From Polytrichum commune (lineage: Eukaryota > Streptophyta > Polytrichopsida > Polytrichales > Polytrichaceae): a stretch of 64,000 bases of DNA. The DNA lies in assembly GCA_950295325.1 (NCBI GenBank), contig OX485807.1, forward strand, positions 42,314,440-42,378,439. Reading direction: 5' to 3'. A program made the position numbers and the translations under genes. Below, in pieces: positions 1-11,235 of the stretch. A model generated the notes under the pieces. The model was not told where the DNA came from. It did not search any database and saw nothing but the letters and a program-made list of their open reading frames with translations. The first letter of the stretch is position 1, and the number at the start of each line of letters is the position of its first letter.

Positions 1-127
1 TTCTGTGGGATTCTTACTTCTTTGTTGAATGAACACCTTCTCTGTAGCAGATTTTCAAGAGGAATTCTCTCAAGAATTAGAAACTCGGTCACGATGCTCA
101 CAGCTTTCTCTCTGGGATTCTTTGCAG

Positions 128-663
128 GTGTGGTGCAAGGATGGGCAGCTCTAGTGATGGGACTGTTCGCCGGATCAGTACCCTGGTTCACAATGATGGT
201 GGTGCACAAGCGCTCCAGCATTCTCCAAAAGGTAGATGACACACTAGGAGTCTTCCACACACACGCAGTGGCAGGCTTCCTCGGTGGCACCCTTGTGGGT
301 TGCTTCGCAGAGCCCACACTGTGCAACTTATTCCTCCCAGTGCTCAACGAGCAAGGAGCCTTCTACGGAGGCCACGTTGGGGGTGTCCAACTCGGCAAGC
401 AAATTGTGGGTGCCCTCTTCATCATCGGCTGGAACGTGGTGATGACCAGCCTCATCCTTGTGCTCATGAGGATTGTGATTCCCCTGCGCATGACTGACGA
501 ACACTTGCTTGTGGGTGACGATGCGGAGCACGGTGAAGAAGCCTACGCATTGTGGGGTGATGGTGAGAAGTATGATATCACCAAACACGGTGCCTCAGAT
601 ATGGACATGACTAACCACGGTGTAATGAGTGATGAGAAACGCCGGGCTACTGTTGCTCTATAA
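128..663 (+). CDS. AMT2-like: Ammonium transporter, AMT2 type, last exon (5' part outside window)
   Basis: This is the C-terminal exon of an AMT/MEP/Rh-family ammonium channel of the plasma membrane. The preceding intron ends in TTTGCAG at 121-127 and the exon runs 128-663, with the TAA stop at 661-663. The protein contains VVQGWAALVMG, VPWFTMMVVHKRS and DDTLGVFHTHAVAG. The last holds the second pore histidine of the family's twin-His pair (pattern D-x4-F-x2-H). Hydrophobic segments after it (around QIVGALFIIGWNVVMTSL) match the last transmembrane helices. They are followed by a cytosolic tail with the acidic GDDAEHGEEAYALWGDGEKYD segment, which resembles the regulatory AMT2 tail. The wording is closer to AMT2 than AMT1. 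An ATG-initiated reading from position 22 is intron read-through and not a true start. Confidence 0.92.
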
Positions 664-1171
664 GATAAGATTAAATTGGAGGTGAGTACTTAGGTAATAA
701 TACTTCTAAGTAATCCATCTCTTCTCTTCCAAGGGGGTTGTTGTAGACAAGGCGTGTCGCCACTTATTGTAGGCTAATGGGACAGTGGATTGATGCAGTG
801 GTGATGAACAGACAGATTGACAGACAGACACACAGACGAATAAACCTCTATTGGTTGTAGTTGTACTGATAATGTAGAACAGTTTGGGCAGGAAGCTGAC
901 AAGCTGGGTGTTATCTAAGTTAGGTAGGCAGCCAAGTTTGACCAACTCCAAAGAAATTGGTGTGTACAATGTGTTTCATGGTGTGTTAGCTACCGTGAAG
1001 CAGTATACGAATTGTGTACTTCGTGGCAGATTAATGAAAATCTCTTCAGTTCTTTTCAGATTTTTATATCGTAAGTTGCCTGTACTGCCTTGTAAGCTTG
1101 AAATGTATGGAAATTCCTGGAAGGACGTGCTTTGAACTGATTTGAGACAGCTTGGTTTGGAAAACAATAAA
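664..1171 (+). promoter_or_regulatory. 3' UTR of the ammonium transporter with candidate polyadenylation signals
   Basis: Non-coding sequence follows the stop codon. AATAAA hexamers occur at 839-844 and 1166-1171. Either could direct 3'-end formation, and sequence alone does not say which is used. Confidence 0.35.
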
Positions 1172-1278
1172 TATTGTAGGTGTTAAAATTTCCTGATTAG
1201 GTAGATACTTTCTCACTATCTGCTCAATACATTCTTGGTATGTGCCATAGCCAATGGCTATCCAAAGTGGAAAGTGTA

Positions 1279-2500
1279 TGGGAGACATGTAACAAGGACT
1301 TGACAAAAACTTGAAACTGCTCCATCCTTTATAGTCCACCAAATAAAGACTACGAGCTTTGCAGGAGGACGATCGAGATCTCACCACATTTCCCTGCACA
1401 GAGTACCAAAACCGTGTGAATGACGAAGATGGCTTGCTTTGTGGATCATACTTCGGTTACAAGAATGAGCAATCTAGTTTGCTGTTATTTGAGCCTTTCG
1501 TGTCACTGTACACTCAAAGTTGCTTCTCTTCATACTTATGTATGCAACGATAAGATAAGGTTGTTTGTGTGCAAGTCACTGCCACTTATGCAACGCTTAT
1601 TATTCAAGTCCAAGTCCAAGTCCAAGTTATTCCCACTTATGGGAGACACGTTACAGAGATTTGACAGAACAGAGGGGTCCATTTCCGAAGTCCATGAAAA
1701 GTAAATCATTGGCTCCATAGCCATGTAAGTTAGGAAAGAACGGTTATTGCTGTCTACGTGAGAAGACAAAATTCACAAAACAGTCTATGCTCGGTCTGCA
1801 ACTTCGCTCAAAAATAGAGGACGGACTTCTGCAATTACATACATCGTGGAAACCAATTACTTACCTGGATTGCACAGCATGCGGCTCTCATTCTAATCGC
1901 GCCATCCAAAATTGAAAATTACTGCTGCCTACTCATGTGGTACCAGAAATTGACAAAATTAAGTGCTCTAAGATCGTATCTTCCACAGTGATCAAATTCA
2001 TATGACAGGCTTCTCCAATAGAAGTAAAATTACACCACTTCAAGTAACTTACATGAACTCTGTCCAGCCAAAGTGAAGCCCATAACTCCCTGTTTCATTT
2101 GTTACACGAAATTCACAAAACTGACTACAGCGCACATACCTCATCTCCCAAACTCGATAGAAAATGCAGGACGAGAATCTGCAAGAGGCCTGGAAATCAC
2201 ATCACTTCGAACACCCCGATGACGTACCCTGCTTTGGGCCCCCTGACCCCTTCTTGGATGCGAAACCGTGCGAGCCGCATCACAGATTGAAAAAAATTTG
2301 ACAAAAGCAACTACAGTGTAAGGAGGTATTTCATCAGCCAAACTCGATAGGAGTTGCTTAAAAGGCCGAGATCCTGCAAGAAAAGCCTGGCAATCACACC
2401 GCTCCGACATTCGAATCCCGCGATGACGACCTACCTACCCTCAAATGGGCCCGCGGCCCGCCATCTTGAGTGCGAAACCTTGCGGGCCGGCCGCCGCATC
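1279..2500. repeat. Degenerate dispersed and tandem repeats, no gene seen
   Basis: Related motifs recur. ATGGGAGACA-type segments occur near 1279 and 1637. Phrases of the type 'aaattgacaaaa' recur near 1765, 1948, 2107 and 2290, about 160-185 bp apart. The last two units (about 2107-2289 and 2290-2480) align best: both contain CAAACTCGATAG, a 'CTGCAAGA...CCTGG..ATCACA' block, and a 'TGCGAAACC.TGCG.GCC' block. A short AGTCCA microsatellite lies at about 1605-1625. No convincing reading frame was found. The array looks like an old, diverged tandem repeat. Confidence 0.4.
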
Positions 2501-2731
2501 ACGCCCACTGGACCCCTCTAATCGCAACTGTAGCGGAGGTACAGAGCCGTCCTGAATCCGTACTTCAGGTGGTATTCGGTTACTTTTCTACATGGGACAC
2601 CTGTAGGCATGTGATTGGTGCCTGCGTCGGTGAGGATCAAAGAACAAACAGCATACTGTCAAGACTCTATAAATGTTACAAGTCGGGCGTAGCAAAAAAA
2701 AGTACAAAGGATAATACATAATTCAACTAAA

Positions 2732-3166
2732 CTAACCGAAAGAAAGAGTCTCAGTAGTATGACGAGAAGCTTCCAAATGATGAGATGAAACTTCCTTCCA
2801 GAGTCCTTGAATGCTCTTGATGTGTGATAGGGCATCATTTGGTCTTTGTTTAAAGTATTTCTTCAAAGTCGTCAGAGAACACTCAGCAACACTAAATCCT
2901 ACAACTACTTTTACCACATCAACCATAACCTCATCAACATCAATTTCTTGATGTTCTAGGGAATGCATATCCAAAAATTCCTCATCGGTAGGTTCATAGG
3001 GGTTGTTTAAACCAAACTCCATCTCATAATTGAGGTATTCATGAGCATTCATTATGTCATCCACCTCACTATCAGATGACAACAACATCAGTTGATGAAG
3101 TAGAGTAGCAACTTCATCAACCTCTACCAAGCGCCTAGCTTCCTCTATCTCCCTCTCAATAAACAT
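2732..3166 (-). CDS. Hypothetical ORF, 144 aa, acidic (possibly one exon of a longer or decayed gene)
   Basis: The frame is open and gives a charged, non-repetitive protein beginning MFIEREIEEARRLVEV. It has an acidic middle (SSDSEVDDIMNAHEYLNY, EPTDEEFLDMHSLE) and a more basic end (LKKYFKQRPNDALSH). The frame continues upstream to 3346, but that extension is hydrophobic and AT-rich, typical of intron or spacer. I therefore start at the internal methionine, although a splice acceptor near 3166 is equally possible. I do not recognise the family. It lies about 400 bp from a Tourist-like MITE in an otherwise repeat-rich stretch, so it may be a transposon fragment. No function is proposed. Confidence 0.3.
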   Translation of the reverse strand: MFIEREIEEARRLVEVDEVATLLHQLMLLSSDSEVDDIMNAHEYLNYEMEFGLNNPYEPTDEEFLDMHSLEHQEIDVDEVMVDVVKVVVGFSVAECSLTTLKKYFKQRPNDALSHIKSIQGLWKEVSSHHLEASRHTTETLSFG

Positions 3167-3562
3167 TGAAATAACACATGTGTACCACCAACAATTTTGA
3201 ATTGTTTGCAAAGAATATGGGATAAATGTGATTACATGTTTAAAATGTATGCTCTCATATAATATTACCTTGATTTTCTCAAAATCAACACTTATAAAGG
3301 TGCAATTAACAAAGAAGGGAGTAGAGCATGTTATAACACTTAACACATAACACTCACTAGTCTTACCAATTGTGTTTTTGGAGGGGAGTAAAAATTTCTT
3401 AACATATATGAAATTATAACGCTTATAGGGGTAAGACTTATAAAGTCTTGACTGTATGGACTACGCCTTCTAATTTTATTCATGTGGATGGGAAATTAGC
3501 ATGGGCCACACTAATTTTCCAATCAAATTCCTATAGATCCAAGACCCCGGGTCTTCCCCTTA

Positions 3563-3811
3563 GGGATACTTCACACACGAGCCAAGAGCCGTGACCATGA
3601 AATTGTGAGAGCCTAAAAGAAAGTGCCCAAAGGCCGTCCCAAGACACCTCCAAGATGCCATGTAGACTTTACATCGATCTTGCATTCACATACTTCCTTG
3701 GTCCCTCAAGCGTAATGTGAAGCGAACTTGGACCGGCTCCGCCTTTTCCACCAATCAGAGTGCTTGAAGTGTAATGGTCACGGGCTCTCAGTCTCATGTG
3801 TGAAGTGGCCC
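3563..3811. mobile_element. Tourist-like (PIF/Harbinger) MITE, short form
   Basis: The element is 249 bp with terminal inverted repeats of about 36 bp. The left end reads GGGATACTTCACACACGAG and the right end, reverse-complemented, reads GGGCCACTTCACACATGAG; both continue into AGAGCC(C)GTGACCAT. It is flanked on both sides by TTA (3560-3562 and 3812-3814), the 3-bp target duplication typical of PIF/Harbinger. It is homologous in inverse orientation to the 501-bp element at 23847-24347 but lacks about 250 bp of its interior. No coding capacity. Confidence 0.85.
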
Positions 3812-3814
3812 TTA

Positions 3815-5081
3815 GTCTTCATGAAGACCTCCCACCAACACCTTACATAAATACATAATCATCTTACATCAAGAGTAGCACCAAAATATATAATCACCCA
3901 CATTAATTTTCTAGGGAAACAATTATTGTGGCTCACAATTGTGCTCATTATGATAATTAGTGTGGGCTCTAGAAAATTATTGTGGCCCCACAATAATAGG
4001 ACTATTTAGTGTATTTTGCGTTCGATAGTGATCATCACAAATTGGACGACCTATGTGTTCCACTAAGGAATCAATAAATATGCACTTTCACTAAGGTACG
4101 ATTTTTGTCGACAATTCATCATAGATTCAACAATGCAACACAAGTTTTGTTGTGTAAATATAACCGATAAAAGTTGGAGAACATGAAAAAATAACTAAAT
4201 GATACTTACATACCTTAGCATTCCTTTTGTCCACGCCTTTAGGCCTGGCAACAATGGGGGATGGGGCATAAGGCATAAGGCAACTCGATGGCCATGAGAC
4301 ATGGGGGAAAGGGCCATGGCAAAGCAAAGCAAAAATTAGCAAATGTTGAAGCTTGCATTTGGACTCTCCTATATATTGGGCTACCATAATTAAAATCATT
4401 AAAAAAATCCTTGACCTTAACAATGGATAATGGACCTTCGAATTTCATATGTCCAACTGAAACTTAATTTTGGACTTTTAGAAAAGAAAAGAAAAATGCA
4501 AGATTATAGTTCTACTTTACACTAGAGCTTACGGGCCATGACAAATGAATTTTAATACTATGTCATTGGTGAGTAAACCAAGGTTATCCCACTTTAGTTT
4601 ACTTCAGTTTGAGGGCTTAAGAATCCAAGAAAGTTTGAATGAATAAAAAACTTACATGGAGTCTTACATGACATGTAATGGCTAGTGTTTAATGGTCTAC
4701 CGATTGGCTCAAGTCCACCTCAAAGATGGGACTAGCACTAACTTAACATAAAATTGATAAAACCGTGTCACTTTAAGGTATGAACCTTATGGCAGGACAC
4801 CATTGTCCCAAATAAATCGGAGCCTCCTTCATGATTGGTTTTGTGATTGTAAGTGATCGAAAATAGAAACCAACTTCGAACATCAGAGCGTGTACACGAC
4901 GTCGAGATAATCTCAACGCCGCTTTGATCGCCTTCAACTGACCCATATTTTACATCGACAAGGTTTTAGTGTTTACCCGGTGTATTATGGGACACCAGTG
5001 TCCCACCATAAGGTTCATATTTCAAACCTTGCTTTATTATAACTCATTGTGTGGAAGGGCCCACATAAATGGTGCGGTGCT
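3815..5081. other. Intergenic, AT-rich, no gene seen
   Basis: There is no supportable ORF. A short inverted repeat brackets 3888-4000: ACATTAATTTTCTAGGG on the left and its near-complement CTCTAGAAAATTATTGTGG on the right. A hairpin with GGAAATTAG/CTAATTTTCC arms lies just upstream at about 3491-3520. These look like remains of small foldback elements. Confidence 0.4.
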
Positions 5082-5089
5082 ATGATCGG

Positions 5090-5304
5090 GGAGAACTGGC
5101 AGTTAGTTACACATGAACCGGTTGAGTTTGAGAAATAACCGGTTGAAGTTCAAGACTGCATGAAAATTACCGATCATTTTAGAGGAATATATAGAATATA
5201 CCCCAATTTAATAAAGGAAAACCGGAGGATGTGAACAAGTAACCAGTTGGACTTGCAAACACTAGGATCTCAACCGGTTATGCCCAAAATCTCCCCGATC
5301 ACTG
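5090..5304. mobile_element. hAT-type MITE, family A, copy 1
   Basis: The element is 215 bp. The left end CTATGATCGGGGAGA and the right end CTCCCCGATCACTG are imperfect inverted repeats. The 8-bp flanks GTGCGGTG (5082-5089) and GTATGGTG (5305-5312) differ by two transitions and fit a decayed hAT target duplication. The interior carries repeated ACCGGTTGA/TCAACCGGT motifs. Four further copies in this window share the ends and interior. Confidence 0.8.
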
Positions 5305-5865
5305 GTATGGTGTTGGAACAATTTAAGGAAACCGTTGCGGTCCGCATCAAACCCACCGTGGCCCTGCAACGGTAACTTAGTGCGCCTGTACCGCGGGTAC
5401 AGGAGCCGTCCACACTCCGTACTTGCGTCGTACGCCACCTCAAGGCTCTCTACTTGGAAGGGCCGGGCCAACCTAAAGAGACACCGACACGTTCGCACCT
5501 CCCTGGAGGCCCACACAACCGTCCGATCCGATGACTGAACCACGTGGATCGCCTCTGGGCGGTCGGATTCGCCAGAGCCGGCAAAGGGAAGGATGACGAT
5601 GACTCGACGAAGTTGGAATAAACTTAACTTAATATAGTGCCGGGATCCACTTAATTGTGCACTTTGAAGTAAGTAATGATGAAGGGGTTAGGAGGATTGT
5701 CAAAAGGGGAATTGAGTTGAGTTGAGTGAGTTTCCATTGTGGGCTTTGGTGTGAGATTTGGAAGGAGGAACGTGGAGTTTACTGCATTTGTTGCAGTTTC
5801 GAGCTTGCTTGCAGTGATTTGTTTGGAGGGTTAAGGTTGGTGGACACTTGTTGCGAAGAGGAGTG

Positions 5866-6584
5866 ATGGATGCCCTTAGAAGGGCGGATGCCAATATTGC
5901 GGCAGCTACGCATCCGCGCAGGACTCTTAGGTGGCGCCTAAACCGGTAAGAAATCGGCATTGCCAGACTAAAAGGGTTGCTCAATTGTTTTCTGTGTCAA
6001 TTTGTCTCAATGCGAGTGATTTTGGTATTCTTCGTGTTTTTTTTTTCACACGAGGATGTAATGGTTCATTCACTATAGTTTGCTGAGATTTCTGTCAGTG
6101 GTTGCTCATTCTGCAGTGCTGCCAGGTGTGTCAATATGTTCACAGTTCTCTTTGTACTTGGGGAAGAGGTCTACGATTTTTTCTTCACATTTCTTGGCTG
6201 GATTTGGCACTGTGTGTCCTGCATTGTAGAGAACCGGAACCCAAAGCCTAAAGAAATCTGAGAGTAGCGTCGTTTTCTACCTCTGCCGAAGATAGTAGAG
6301 CTAGAGTAATACCTCAAATTAGGTCCGACTTGTTCGTCAGGTTTTTGGTGATTTGTTGGTATGCATGATTCCGTTAACCCACCTCTTGGCTAACCGGTTT
6401 TTTTCAATCTCACTGCAGCTATAACCCAAAACACAGGTGGAATAGGAAGGTGCATAAGGTGATGCATCCCGTGGACCACCAGAAGCGGAAAGTGAGGAGC
6501 AGAATCAATTACGTGAATCCGTTTTTCTACTTGGGGCGCATCAAGAACAACTTGTGTGGTCTTAAAGGAAGACACAAGAATTAA
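5866..6584 (+). CDS. Small basic protein A, 75 aa, two exons (unrecognised family)
   Basis: The model is join(5866..5945, 6437..6584). The donor is CCG|GTAAGA and the acceptor ACACAG|GTGG; the junction codon is CG+G (Arg) and the spliced CDS is 228 nt. The protein starts MDALRRADANIAAATHPRR, has the core NRWNRKVHKVMHPVDHQKRK, then VRSRINYVNPFFYLGRI, and ends GLKGRHKN. The structure is supported by the intronless paralogue at 9389-9583. The two align over LRRADA, NRW, HP(V/I)(D/E)HQ.RK.RS..NY.NPFFYL.RI. The second exon alone would give a false antisense ORF. The protein is very rich in Arg, Lys and His, with no signal peptide or transmembrane segment, so a nucleic-acid, ribosomal or membrane-surface partner is conceivable. 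I do not recognise the family. Confidence 0.7.
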
Positions 6585-7690
6585 ACCTCCAGCACATAGG
6601 AGGCGGATTGCATGCGTACAAGTAGGTCAATACCCAGTCTCCTTGAAAGAAAAATGACAGTGCACTGAGGAAACTTATTCCGAGCATAGATACAGATGAC
6701 TCTGATTATTTGGTGCTTTCAGCGGGCTCACAGCAGCTCGCATCCCACTCTGATGTAAGAAATGATACATTGTGATCTGGACCTGGACCTGTTTAGAAGA
6801 GCGATCTGATAATTAGAGTGAGTTGTTCTTGGAATTTGTAACAATGCGTGCATGCATTGTTAAATTTTGATGCGTAAAGCGTTTATGGAACTTACGTGAT
6901 TGAAATGCTCAAGTCACATTGAATGGAATTACACAACCTGGCAGTTAATGGTCTCCTGCAGATTGTATGTTTCACATTTGCACTTTGTCATTAGCAGCCA
7001 GGTAATATCTAAACTTGAACCTACTCACTGACCACGTTGCTCATATCTGTTTGTCTGCACAAGGTGTTTTCATGTGAGGTGATTTAGTTGTGAGCTTGAA
7101 ACGCAAAACCTCATCGGACGAGTGGGGATTTGTTGTTGTTGTTGTTGTTGTTGTTCCTAGAGTTTCCTTAAAATTTACTTCTTGTTTGGATACAGTTGCA
7201 TGCCATGAGAAACTGATGGCGAAAGTAGGAAAGAATACTCACTTTCCACTCATATAGTGGATTGTTAATAGAACCTCGATATTTAAATCTGGTATGTATA
7301 TTAGGTTGTATCAATCTGATCAATCCCTGACCCTTCTTCCTTCAACTTCATTTGATTTTGCCTTGTGAATGCGCTTGGGATGTCAGGTCCAAAACATTAT
7401 GCATTCGAATACTTTTTCCTCCATGTTCCTCCCCACCGACCTTCCGATATGTCACGGATTGAGATCATATCATAAACAATTTTTATCATCTTACATCTTT
7501 TTGGAGGATATCATTAGTGTCTTCAACCGTAGTATTACGGTATCTCTCGCAGAAACTAATCACTTTGAATTAGCTCAAAGCTATGAACTGAATACTGAAG
7601 AATGCCAAGATCCATGAACGCTTGTATACCAGAGTACTCTTTATCAAATTGACAAGAAAACTGACACGGCATGCCACTTGCAAGGATTAA
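6585..7690. other. 3' region of small gene A and intergenic DNA
   Basis: No further coding region was found. A (GTT)n microsatellite lies at about 7130-7155. The region probably includes the 3' UTR of the upstream small-protein gene. Confidence 0.4.
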
Positions 7691-8250
7691 ATATGATTGA
7701 ATTGTTGGCTTAGTCGACATGAAAATTTCGTTGCGTGTGTGGAGCATGTTTCTGGTAAACACAGAAGCGAAGGATCTCACAGTAGCTCTGTAGCTTCAAC
7801 AAGCAAGTTGTTTCTTTATTGCATCAGTGACTCGTTTGCAGGTTCGGAGGGAATATTCGGAGGTAACGTTACAAAGGCTAATGATAGAAAAATTGTGCAG
7901 GCGTCGGCTACCTTGATGTGCAAGAAAGGTGCTAATAAAATTATTCGGTGATTGCACAGGAGATTACAAGAAATATGATTGAATTGTTGGCTTAGTCGAC
8001 ATATATTGAAATTTTCGTTGCATGTGCACAGCATGTTTCTGAGAATCACAGAAGAGAGGGATCGCGCAGTACCTCTGTAGCTTCAACAAGTTATTCCTTG
8101 ATTGCATCGGTGAACTCGTTGCAGGTTCGGAGGGAATGTGCGGAGGTAACAATACCAACAGCTAATGATCATAATTTTCTGCAAGTGGCGGGTATTACCT
8201 TGATGTCCAAGAAAGGTGTTAATATAACACAATGTTCGGAGATTGCAAAG
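7691..8250. repeat. Two-unit tandem duplication, period about 282 bp
   Basis: Unit 1 (from 7691) and unit 2 (from 7973) share long blocks. These include ATATGATTGAATTGTTGGCT followed by TAGTCGACAT, then CTCTGTAGCTTCAACAAG, GCAGGTTCGGAGGGAAT and ACCTTGATGTSCAAGAAAGG. Indels and substitutions show the duplication is old. Each unit has only short ORFs with no shared reading frame, so it is annotated as non-coding. It lies downstream of small gene A. Confidence 0.75.
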
Positions 8251-8339
8251 CACCAATCATACATGTGAACGTGCACCGACGCATTAATTTTGATTGAGAT
8301 TGGATACGCATATCGTAAGAGATGCTTTTGCTATACGTG

Positions 8340-8553
8340 CAGTATCCGGGGAGATTTTGGGGCATGATCGATGGAAATCCTGGTGTTCCCAAGTCCAACC
8401 GGTTACACGTTGACATCTTTCGGTTAAATTGGGGTATATTCTATAGATTCCTCTAAATGATGGGTAATTTTCCTGAAGAGCTGAACTTCAACCGGTTATT
8501 TCTTAAACTCAACCGGTTCACTGCAACTAGCAGCCGGTTCTCACCGTTCATTG
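8340..8553. mobile_element. hAT-type MITE, family A, copy 2
   Basis: The element is 214 bp, bounded by CAGTATCCGGGGAGA on the left and TCACCGTTCATTG on the right. The 8-bp flanks TATACGTG (8332-8339) and CATACGTG (8554-8561) differ at one base. The interior is colinear with the reverse complement of copy 1, including TCCAACCGGTTACA and TTCAACCGGTTATTTC. Confidence 0.82.
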
Positions 8554-9388
8554 CATACGTGGCATCCAAGCCCTCCGAATTCTTTGCGCCCCCCTCATCG
8601 ACCGCCACTCGCCAGGCAGTCCGAACTTTAGGTCAAAGAATCCGCCGTGGGCCATCCCGAAGACCCGTTCAAAATTTTCAGCTACTGTGGCTGGGCTAAT
8701 CATCTGACGGCACTTCGAATGAGGCGTCGGTGGAAGCAGTGTGCACGACGAAAGAGGTGAACGTTGGTTCCATTAAGTTAACCCAATGACAATGTCAAGT
8801 CTAGTCTACCTAAGGTAGAAATCTTTCCATAACCTGCAGCACAATCAATCGAAATTTTTGTCTTTGATGAGGTTTTCTCGTAGATCAGAATGCACATCCA
8901 AAGGAGGGTAGGATAGCAGAACTTCACCCTCTCGGTGGTTTAAAACGTGATTGAAGATGCAGGCCGTGTGACAAGTGCGAATCCCGTCACACGTTTCTTT
9001 GCAGGCAAGGTTTCGAGAGTTTTTTAAGAGTTGAAAGACCACATAAAACAGCCGAAGCATAGCTTGAGTGTAATGAGCCGCACATCGACAAGTGGACTCT
9101 GAGCTTCAACTTACAGAAATTATTTGCCAGAATTCCTTTGAAAATTTTATATCGAGTAGCAAGTCGGTAGCATAGGAAGGAGAGGACAATTTTTGAGCAG
9201 GTGCTTCAAGAGTGACGAGTCCTGTAATTTACCAAACGTTTGAAGGGCACAGGTTTTAGGTTAGGTTACGACTCAGGCAAAGGATTCAAGCTGGTGGAGT
9301 TTGGATACTCGACAATATCAGCCTTGAGCGATCATCTCCAATTTCTTCCAGAAAGTCGCTGTAGAGGAGATTGATTAACTTTGCAGCA

Positions 9389-9583
9389 ATGGACCATTTG
9401 CGGAGAGCCGATGCTCGTGTTGCGGAAGGCACAAATCGGTGGCACAACAACAAGCACAAATACAGGCATCCGATTGAACACCAGACAAGGAAGGCACGGA
9501 GCAAGCTCAACTACATCAATCCCTTCTTCTACCTTCGGCGCATCATGCGTAATATCAAGTCGATCTTCAAGGGCCATTACTGA
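9389..9583 (+). CDS. Small basic protein B, 64 aa (paralogue of protein A)
   Basis: This is a single-exon reading from ATG 9389 to TGA 9581-9583. The protein begins MDHLRRADARVAEGTNRW, continues HNNKHKYRHPIEHQTRKARS and KLNYINPFFYLRRIMRN, and ends IKSIFKGHY. An upstream in-frame ATG at 9371 would add six residues. I chose 9389 because the paralogue at 5866 also starts MD.LRRADA. TTTGCAG immediately precedes CAATGG, so a 5' UTR intron may end at 9386. Conservation of NRW, HQ.RK.RS and NY.NPFFYL.RI between the two genes, in the sense frame only, supports real coding. An antisense ORF covers the same stretch but has no conserved counterpart. Family and function are unknown. Confidence 0.7.
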   Translation: MDHLRRADARVAEGTNRWHNNKHKYRHPIEHQTRKARSKLNYINPFFYLRRIMRNIKSIFKGHY

Positions 9584-9636
9584 TGATGTTCTTGTAGCTC
9601 CATGTATTGAGTGTAAGAAGCGTTAAAATCCTGTAT

Positions 9637-11235
9637 TAGAATCTGCTCTTTCGTTCCTTCCGTCTGTCCCTTTTCCTCTGCCTCTCCAGCACCTTCTTGA
9701 AGATGAAATTTCCTTCTATCTATGACACATGATGGTGTAGGAGGGATCGGTCCGGAGCATGTTCAAACATACGATTTGTGAGCACGTTGCAGATGATTCC
9801 GATGATTTGCACATGTGATTCCATAGCGTAGATAGTTTAGTCACTGTTCCAGGAACTTCAAAGTTCACTCCTACCTGTGACATATGTACAAAGGTCTGGG
9901 GCTTTTGACTTAACACAAGTATTTCTGAGCACCTTGCTTCGGATTGATTATGTATCGGGTGTAGCAATGATGGTGATTTCTCAAGTGTAAGTTTTTACGC
10001 ACCGGATCCTGTTTTAGAATCTGCTCTTTCATTCCTTCCTCTACCTCTCCAGCGCCATGTTGAAGATGAAATTTCCTCTCACCTGTAGCAGGGATCTACA
10101 AACAATCTGTGAGCACATTGCTCACGATTGTCATGATTTGAGCATGTGATTCCATAGCGTAGATTTTTTAGACTCTGTTATAGGAACTTCACTCCTACCT
10201 GTGACATTTGTACAGCAGTCTGTAGCTTTTGACCTAACACCAAGCATTTTCTGAGCACTTTGCTTCGAATTGAGAATGTTATCGAATTTTGGTTCTATGT
10301 AAAGATTTATCATTGTTGCTGACTTATCTTAATCAGGAAAGCCCTCATTGACGTAATTTTGCACTCATGCAATCCAATGCATCGAAGCATATGACACCTT
10401 GAGTTTTTTAAAGCCACTTAATCTCTCTGTACACCAGATATTCAACTATGAAATAAGCAAAACAATTCTGATAAATGATTATGTATTGAGTATAGCAACG
10501 ATGGTGATTTCTCAAGTGTGAGTGTAAGGAATCCATTCTCGTTTTCTTAGATGGTCTTAGGTTCCTTCGTTTACCTCTCCAGCGCCGTGTTGAAGATGAA
10601 ATTTCTTCCTACCTGGGACACATGCGGCCCGGGAATTGGATAGTGTTGAAACACGCAATGTGGAAGCACGTTGCTGACGATTGTGATGGTTTGCACATGT
10701 AATTCCATAGCGTAAATTTAATGTTTCAGTCAATGTATTTGATTCACATACCAGGAAATTCACTCCCACCTCCTGTGACATATGGACAGCAGTCTGGAGC
10801 TCAATTGACCTAACCACGCATTTCTGAGCACATTCCTCCGGACTGCAATGATACTCGAAATGGGTTCGATATCTGGTTTTTTCACTGTTGCTGAGATATC
10901 ATCAAGAATGCCTCCATCGACATAACCTTGCACTCATACCATTCAATGTATCGAAGCATATAACACCAATTTTGATTTTGCAGCGAGCTTCTGAAGCATT
11001 GCTCCGGATTGCGACGCTCATTGAAATGTGGTTCGATGTGTGAATTGTTGCGAGCTGTTGCTGAGATATTTATTTATTTATTTAGGGGTTTGGGTATATT
11101 TAGGAAGTTCCTTAATGACATGACAGAACCTTCCACTCATTGTTGCTGAGATATCATCAGGAAAGCCATCATCGACATAACCTTGCATTCATACCATTCA
11201 AGGCATTGAAGCACATGACATCTTGGGATTTTTGA
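9637..11235. repeat. Three diverged tandem units downstream of small gene B
   Basis: Units begin near 9637, 10015 and 10557. Shared landmarks in order are: CTCTCCAGCRCC.TSTTGAAGATG, a 'GCACATGTGATTCCATAGCGTA' type block, 'TTCACTCC.ACCT..TGTGACAT.TG.ACA', and 'TTTCTGAGCAC.TT'. A second block, 'TTGCTGAGATATCATCA.GAA.GCC' followed by 'CATCGACATAACCTTGCA', recurs near 10310, 10885 and 11140. No frame is conserved between units, so this is probably a non-coding expansion. Confidence 0.7.

Noticed and set aside
6390..6575. Antisense 61-codon ORF over exon 2 of small gene A
   Set aside because: The sense frame is conserved with the paralogue; the antisense frame is only its shadow. The same holds for 9286-9577 over small gene B.
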